A DNA stretch of 64,000 bases. Origin: Cylindrotheca closterium (taxonomy: Eukaryota > Bacillariophyta > Bacillariophyceae > Bacillariales > Bacillariaceae). Within the stretch, counting starts at the first letter, position 1, and each line of letters begins with the position of its first letter. Position numbers and translations under genes: made by a program. Where the stretch lies: contig CAKOGP040001980.1 in assembly GCA_933822405.4 (NCBI GenBank), positions 748,499 through 812,498 of the forward strand. The letters run 5' to 3'. The notes under the pieces are model-generated. The model searched no databases. It saw nothing but the letters and a program-made list of their open reading frames with translations, and had not been told where the DNA came from. Positions 61,308-64,000 of this stretch are shown here, piece after piece.

Positions 61308-62093
61308 CTATCTCTGGTAGTAGTTTCGTTGTTTTGCAGCCACTGTCAAGGTACTTCTAGCAAAGCTAGCCCCATCTCCCCTCGTCGCTTGTTGATTGAT
61401 CCGTTGATGATCGGCTCGAGACACTATCGATTCAATAATCTCACCCGTACCTTTGACCAATCGCACCCTCCCAGTTTCGGGATCGTAGACTTGTCGAACT
61501 TGTGATTGTTGCTTGTCGTATTCTGCCTTGGACATTGGTACCATCATGGCTTTTCGCTTTGGAGTGTCATCCTTTTGGGGTGCTTGCTGGTCCACTACTG
61601 GAGGAGGAACTTCTGCTGCGACCTTTGACGGCGCATGCATTGGCTCCAGATTGCCTTCCTTCCATTCTTTGACTTTGCTATCGGATACTACGGATCTGTC
61701 TTTGGAATCGCCCTCTCTATCACGCCTCCTTCGTTTGGAGGAGGACGACGACCGTTTCCGTCGTTTCTTGTGGCGGTCTTTCTTTCGATTGCGGTCTCGA
61801 CGATGATAGGAGGATGAATCATCATCGCTGCTGCTACATGGGGAGGACGAATCATCATCGCTGCTGCTAGATGAATAGTGTTTTCGTCGTTTTCGCTTTC
61901 TCGTTTCCTTGGAGTGCCGTCGTCGTTTCTTATTGTGTTTCCTTTCTTTATTGTCATCACGCCGATGAGAGGAAGACGATTTCCTACTGCGAGATCGAGC
62001 GTCTCGTTCAAAACTGGTATCATCATCGTCCCTCTTTACAGCAGGCTTCTGAGAAACATCCTCATTGTTGTCAGGATGTGATGGAGAGGGCAT
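61308..62093 (-). CDS. ARL6IP4/SRp25-like nuclear SR protein
   Basis: Single exon, 261 aa, ATG 62093; the frame is open a little further, but only from a GTG. Residues about 25-155 are an Arg/Ser/Lys/Asp tract with repeated RKRKRRKH and SSSSSDDDSS blocks typical of nuclear speckle proteins. The C-terminal about 75 residues match the ARL6IP4 domain: PMSKAEYDKQQSQVRQVYDP, ETGRVRLVKGTGEIIESIVS, INQQATRGDGASFA. Family members take part in pre-mRNA splicing. DNA repeats in the Asp/Ser tract (ATCATCATCGCTGCTGCTA, 61819-61868) are short. Confidence 0.85.
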   Translation of the reverse strand: MPSPSHPDNNEDVSQKPAVKRDDDDTSFERDARSRSRKSSSSHRRDDNKERKHNKKRRRHSKETRKRKRRKHYSSSSSDDDSSSPCSSSDDDSSSYHRRDRNRKKDRHKKRRKRSSSSSKRRRRDREGDSKDRSVVSDSKVKEWKEGNLEPMHAPSKVAAEVPPPVVDQQAPQKDDTPKRKAMMVPMSKAEYDKQQSQVRQVYDPETGRVRLVKGTGEIIESIVSRADHQRINQQATRGDGASFARSTLTVAAKQRNYYQR

Positions 62094-62415
62094 CTGCTTC
62101 CTACCGTATACACCCAACACTTGTAGTATATGATGTTTTATTGTCTACGACCGTATGGGCGACGACGAGCATCCGTCGCCCGTGTCGCGCGTACCCCCAT
62201 AATCTCAAAACCTTTCAGTAGAATATTATTGCGATGATGAGGACGAGTTATATAGTGCGATGGCATGACTCAGGGTGGGTCTGGGCTAAAGAGCACAGTG
62301 ACAGGCACAAGCTCCAACAGCAGAATGAAACACAAACTACACACAACATCAGCAACATAATCGTGGCGACATCTCCTGCTACAGTACAACAAGTAAAATA
62401 ATAAACCACAAGACA
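62094..62415. promoter_or_regulatory. Shared upstream region, SR protein and phosphatase genes
   Basis: About 320 bp between divergent start codons. No motif was identified. Confidence 0.4.
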
Positions 62416-63039
62416 ATGAAAACCTGGAACAGAGAGGTGATTCGATTGGAGCATACCAAGGCCTACACCACTATCGATGATCAAATGTACCTTTCCCACT
62501 GCACGCCCGCCCAAAACGAGAGTCTTTTGCAGAGGGACGGCATCACGCATGTTCTCAACACGGCGATTGAACTTGAAACCCAACGATTTGTGAATGTCCA
62601 CGTCTTGCATTTGAAACTCTACGACAGTCCCGACCAGCAATTGCCGTTTCAAGAGGCGGGATAATTCATTCAATCAGCCTTGTCGTCAATTAAAGGAGGG
62701 GACAAATGCCTGGTCCATTGCAATGTGGGACAGAGTCGCTCTGCCAGTATTGTGATCAATTATCTCATGTTTTTGGGACATAGCTTGAAGGATTCTTATT
62801 CACATGTCAAGGCACGCAAACCCAACATTGGACCCAACTTTGGCTTTCTCAGCCAACTGCAAGAGGCAGAAATTAGACTCTTTCACAATCCCATTTGTTC
62901 CACGGGAATGGCGGAATACAAGGCCGATAATTTGTTAGAAATATTGGATGGGTCTGGAAAAACCAAGGAACAAGTCATGGCAGTACTGAAACAAACAGGT
63001 GGAAATGCACATGTTGCGTTGGACATGCTTCTGGATTGA
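62416..63039 (+). pseudogene. Dual-specificity phosphatase with UBA-like tail, interrupted by an in-frame TAA
   Basis: The frame from ATG 62416 to the TGA at 63037-63039 (206 sense codons) is open except for one TAA at 62662-62664. Upstream are MYLSHCTPAQNESLLQRDGI and THVLNTAIELE, the usual DSP N-terminal strands, and the general-acid loop LKLYDSPDQQL. Directly after the stop come FIQSALSSIKGGDKCLVHCN and the catalytic loop HCNVGQSRSAS, with Cys and Arg intact. A C-terminal UBA-like helix set follows (KEQVMAVLKQTGGNAHVALD). No intron with GT-AG ends and the right phase spans the stop. It is therefore a very recent pseudogene, a nonsense allele, a sequencing error or a readthrough gene. The second half alone (62680-63039) lacks an ATG. 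Confidence 0.8.
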
Positions 63040-63398
63040 AAAGAGTTATAAAATCAAACGTGGCTCAAGGGAAAAAGGAGACCAATGATAGCCAAAGCCA
63101 TGGGCAAGATGATAAACGTTTCAAGATGATCTCGAATAACTGGAACAAGCACAATTCTCATAACAAAAGCTGGAAGTGGTTTAGTAATCATTTTGTTACA
63201 TTACAAAATAGTAGATCTGTTCTACTTCAATATGGGCAGTAAGGCGTGCTTCTGCAAGACCAACGATTCTTGCGTTTTGATGTATTGGTGCAATTCCTTG
63301 CATCATTGGCTGCGGGGCTTGACGACTTGCTTCGCCGCGCCATTATTTTACGGCATATCTTGAACACGAAAGTTAGTTCCAATAATACGGATAGGCAT
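63040..63398. other. Intergenic, convergent 3' ends
   Basis: About 360 bp between the phosphatase and the K/G/S repeat gene. A frame at 63246-63542 runs into the repeat gene antisense and is a shadow. Confidence 0.4.
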
Positions 63399-64000
63399 TT
63401 ACATGCTCATGGAGCCGAAGACCATGTCTTCAAAGTCATCAATGACATGGGTCTTCTTGCTTCCCTTGCCTCCCTTGCCACCCTTGCCCATCTTCTTGCT
63501 TCCTTTGCCTCCTTTTCCACCCTTGCCCGAAGAGTCCGTTGAGCCCTTGGAGCCTCCTTTTCCACCCTTTCCACCCTTGCCTGAGGAGTCCATTGAAGTG
63601 GAGCCTCCTTTTCCACCCTTTCCACCCTTGCCTGAGGAGTCCATTGAAGTGGAGCCTCCTTTTCCACCCTTGCCACCCTTTCCACCCTTGCCAGAAGATT
63701 CCATGGAAGTGGAGTCTCCTTTTCCACCCTTTCCGCCCTTGCCTGAGGAGTCCATTGAAGTAGAGCCTCCTTTTCCACCCTTGCCACCCTTTCCACCCTT
63801 GCCAGAAGATTCCATGGAAGTGGAGTCTCCTTTTCCACCCTTGCCACCCTTGCCAGATGATTCCATTGAAGTAGAGCCTCCTTTTCCACCCTTTCCACCC
63901 TTGCCAGATGATTCCATTGAAGTGGAGCCTCCTTTTCCACCCTTTCCACCCTTGCCAGATGATTCCATTGAAGTGGAGCCTCCTTTTCCACCCTTTCCAC
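63399..64000 (-). CDS. Gly/Lys/Ser repeat protein, 3' part (partial)
   Basis: The minus frame is open from the window edge to TAA at 63399-63401, about 200 residues, so the start lies outside. It consists of about ten units of SSGKGGKGGKGGSTSM[ED] (some expanded with extra GKGG), followed by a variant (STDSSGKGGKGGKGSKKMGK). It ends with KKTHVIDDFEDMVFGSMSM. Regularly spaced Lys in a Ser/Gly background recalls silica-associated peptides such as silaffins, whose Lys and Ser are modified. No KXXK clusters are present and the N-terminus is unknown, so this remains a hypothesis. A structural wall or nucleic-acid-binding protein are alternatives. Confidence 0.75.
   Translation of the reverse strand, partial: GKGGKGGSTSMESSGKGGKGGKGGSTSMESSGKGGKGGKGGSTSMESSGKGGKGGKGDSTSMESSGKGGKGGKGGKGGSTSMDSSGKGGKGGKGDSTSMESSGKGGKGGKGGKGGSTSMDSSGKGGKGGKGGSTSMDSSGKGGKGGKGGSKGSTDSSGKGGKGGKGSKKMGKGGKGGKGSKKTHVIDDFEDMVFGSMSM
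63528..64000 (-). repeat. Tandem repeat coding for GKGG units
   Basis: Units of about 51-60 bp built on CCTTTTCCACCCTTTCCACC (plus strand) recur to the window edge. Unit length varies by 9 bp (one GKG triplet), which indicates slippage or unequal exchange. Confidence 0.85.

Noticed and set aside
62645..62680. A possible mini-intron removing the TAA in the phosphatase
   Set aside because: The only GT-AG pair nearby (GTTTCAAG to AATCAG) is 32 bp, too short and out of frame, and it would delete conserved residues.

Overview
The window is nuclear DNA from a stramenopile alga, most likely a diatom and probably a pennate one. Several preproteins carry an N-terminal signal peptide followed by a Phe at the cleavage site (DG/FAP, TA/FAP, SA/FTSP, LA/FTG). 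This is the bipartite presequence used to reach complex red-type plastids. Three genes encode the DUF6824 fold, a family I know as expanded in diatoms, and a bHLH-PAS factor of the diatom type is present. Introns are short (58-202 bp) with GT-AG ends. Genes lie close together on both strands, with no operon logic. I did not recognise any tRNA, rRNA, CRISPR array or intact transposon.

Layout. 1-7.2 kb: the 3' end of a small membrane protein gene, a three-exon class C GPCR with two tandem periplasmic-binding-protein-like modules (minus), a four-helix membrane protein and an acidic single-pass protein. 7.2-10.2 kb: a BspA/DUF285-repeat surface protein with a cytosolic RING-H2 finger, followed by a decayed, internally deleted duplicate of the same locus. 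10.2-19 kb: a kexin/furin-like protease with P domain and GPI-like tail, a WDR76/CMR1-type WD40 protein with a PIP box, an E-box-rich intergenic region, and a bHLH-PAS transcription factor. 19-25 kb: two leishmanolysin-like (M8) metalloproteases arranged head to head. 25-34.3 kb: a plastid thioredoxin, a UBR-box/2OG-oxygenase fusion, a secretory tandem-SET protein, a ThrE-type transporter and LIS1. 34.3-46 kb: an LRR protein, two small plastid-type proteins, an unknown three-exon gene, an FN3-FN3-nucleoredoxin protein, a twin-CX9C protein and a secreted protein. 46-57 kb: a 2OG-oxygenase with Sel1-like repeats, a six-exon polytopic class 3 lipase fusion, an unknown Lys/Ser-rich protein, a stand-alone Vti1-type N domain and a Rubisco-LSMT-type SET methyltransferase. 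57-64 kb: a three-gene DUF6824 cluster, a secreted VWD protein, an ARL6IP4-like SR protein, a dual-specificity phosphatase interrupted by one in-frame stop, and the 3' end of a Gly/Lys/Ser repeat protein.

No single pathway unites the window. Recurring themes are cell-surface and extracellular proteins (GPCR, BspA-RING, subtilase, two M8 proteases, VWD protein, K/G/S repeat protein) and chromatin or protein methylation and oxidation (tandem SET, LSMT, two 2OG oxygenases). The most unusual items are the tandem-PBP GPCR, the BspA-RING receptor-like architecture with its decayed copy, the UBR-2OG fusion, the polytopic lipase, ten CAGATG E-boxes in front of a bHLH-PAS gene, and the nonsense codon in the phosphatase. 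All exon junctions were inferred by eye from splice-site consensus and reading-frame continuity.
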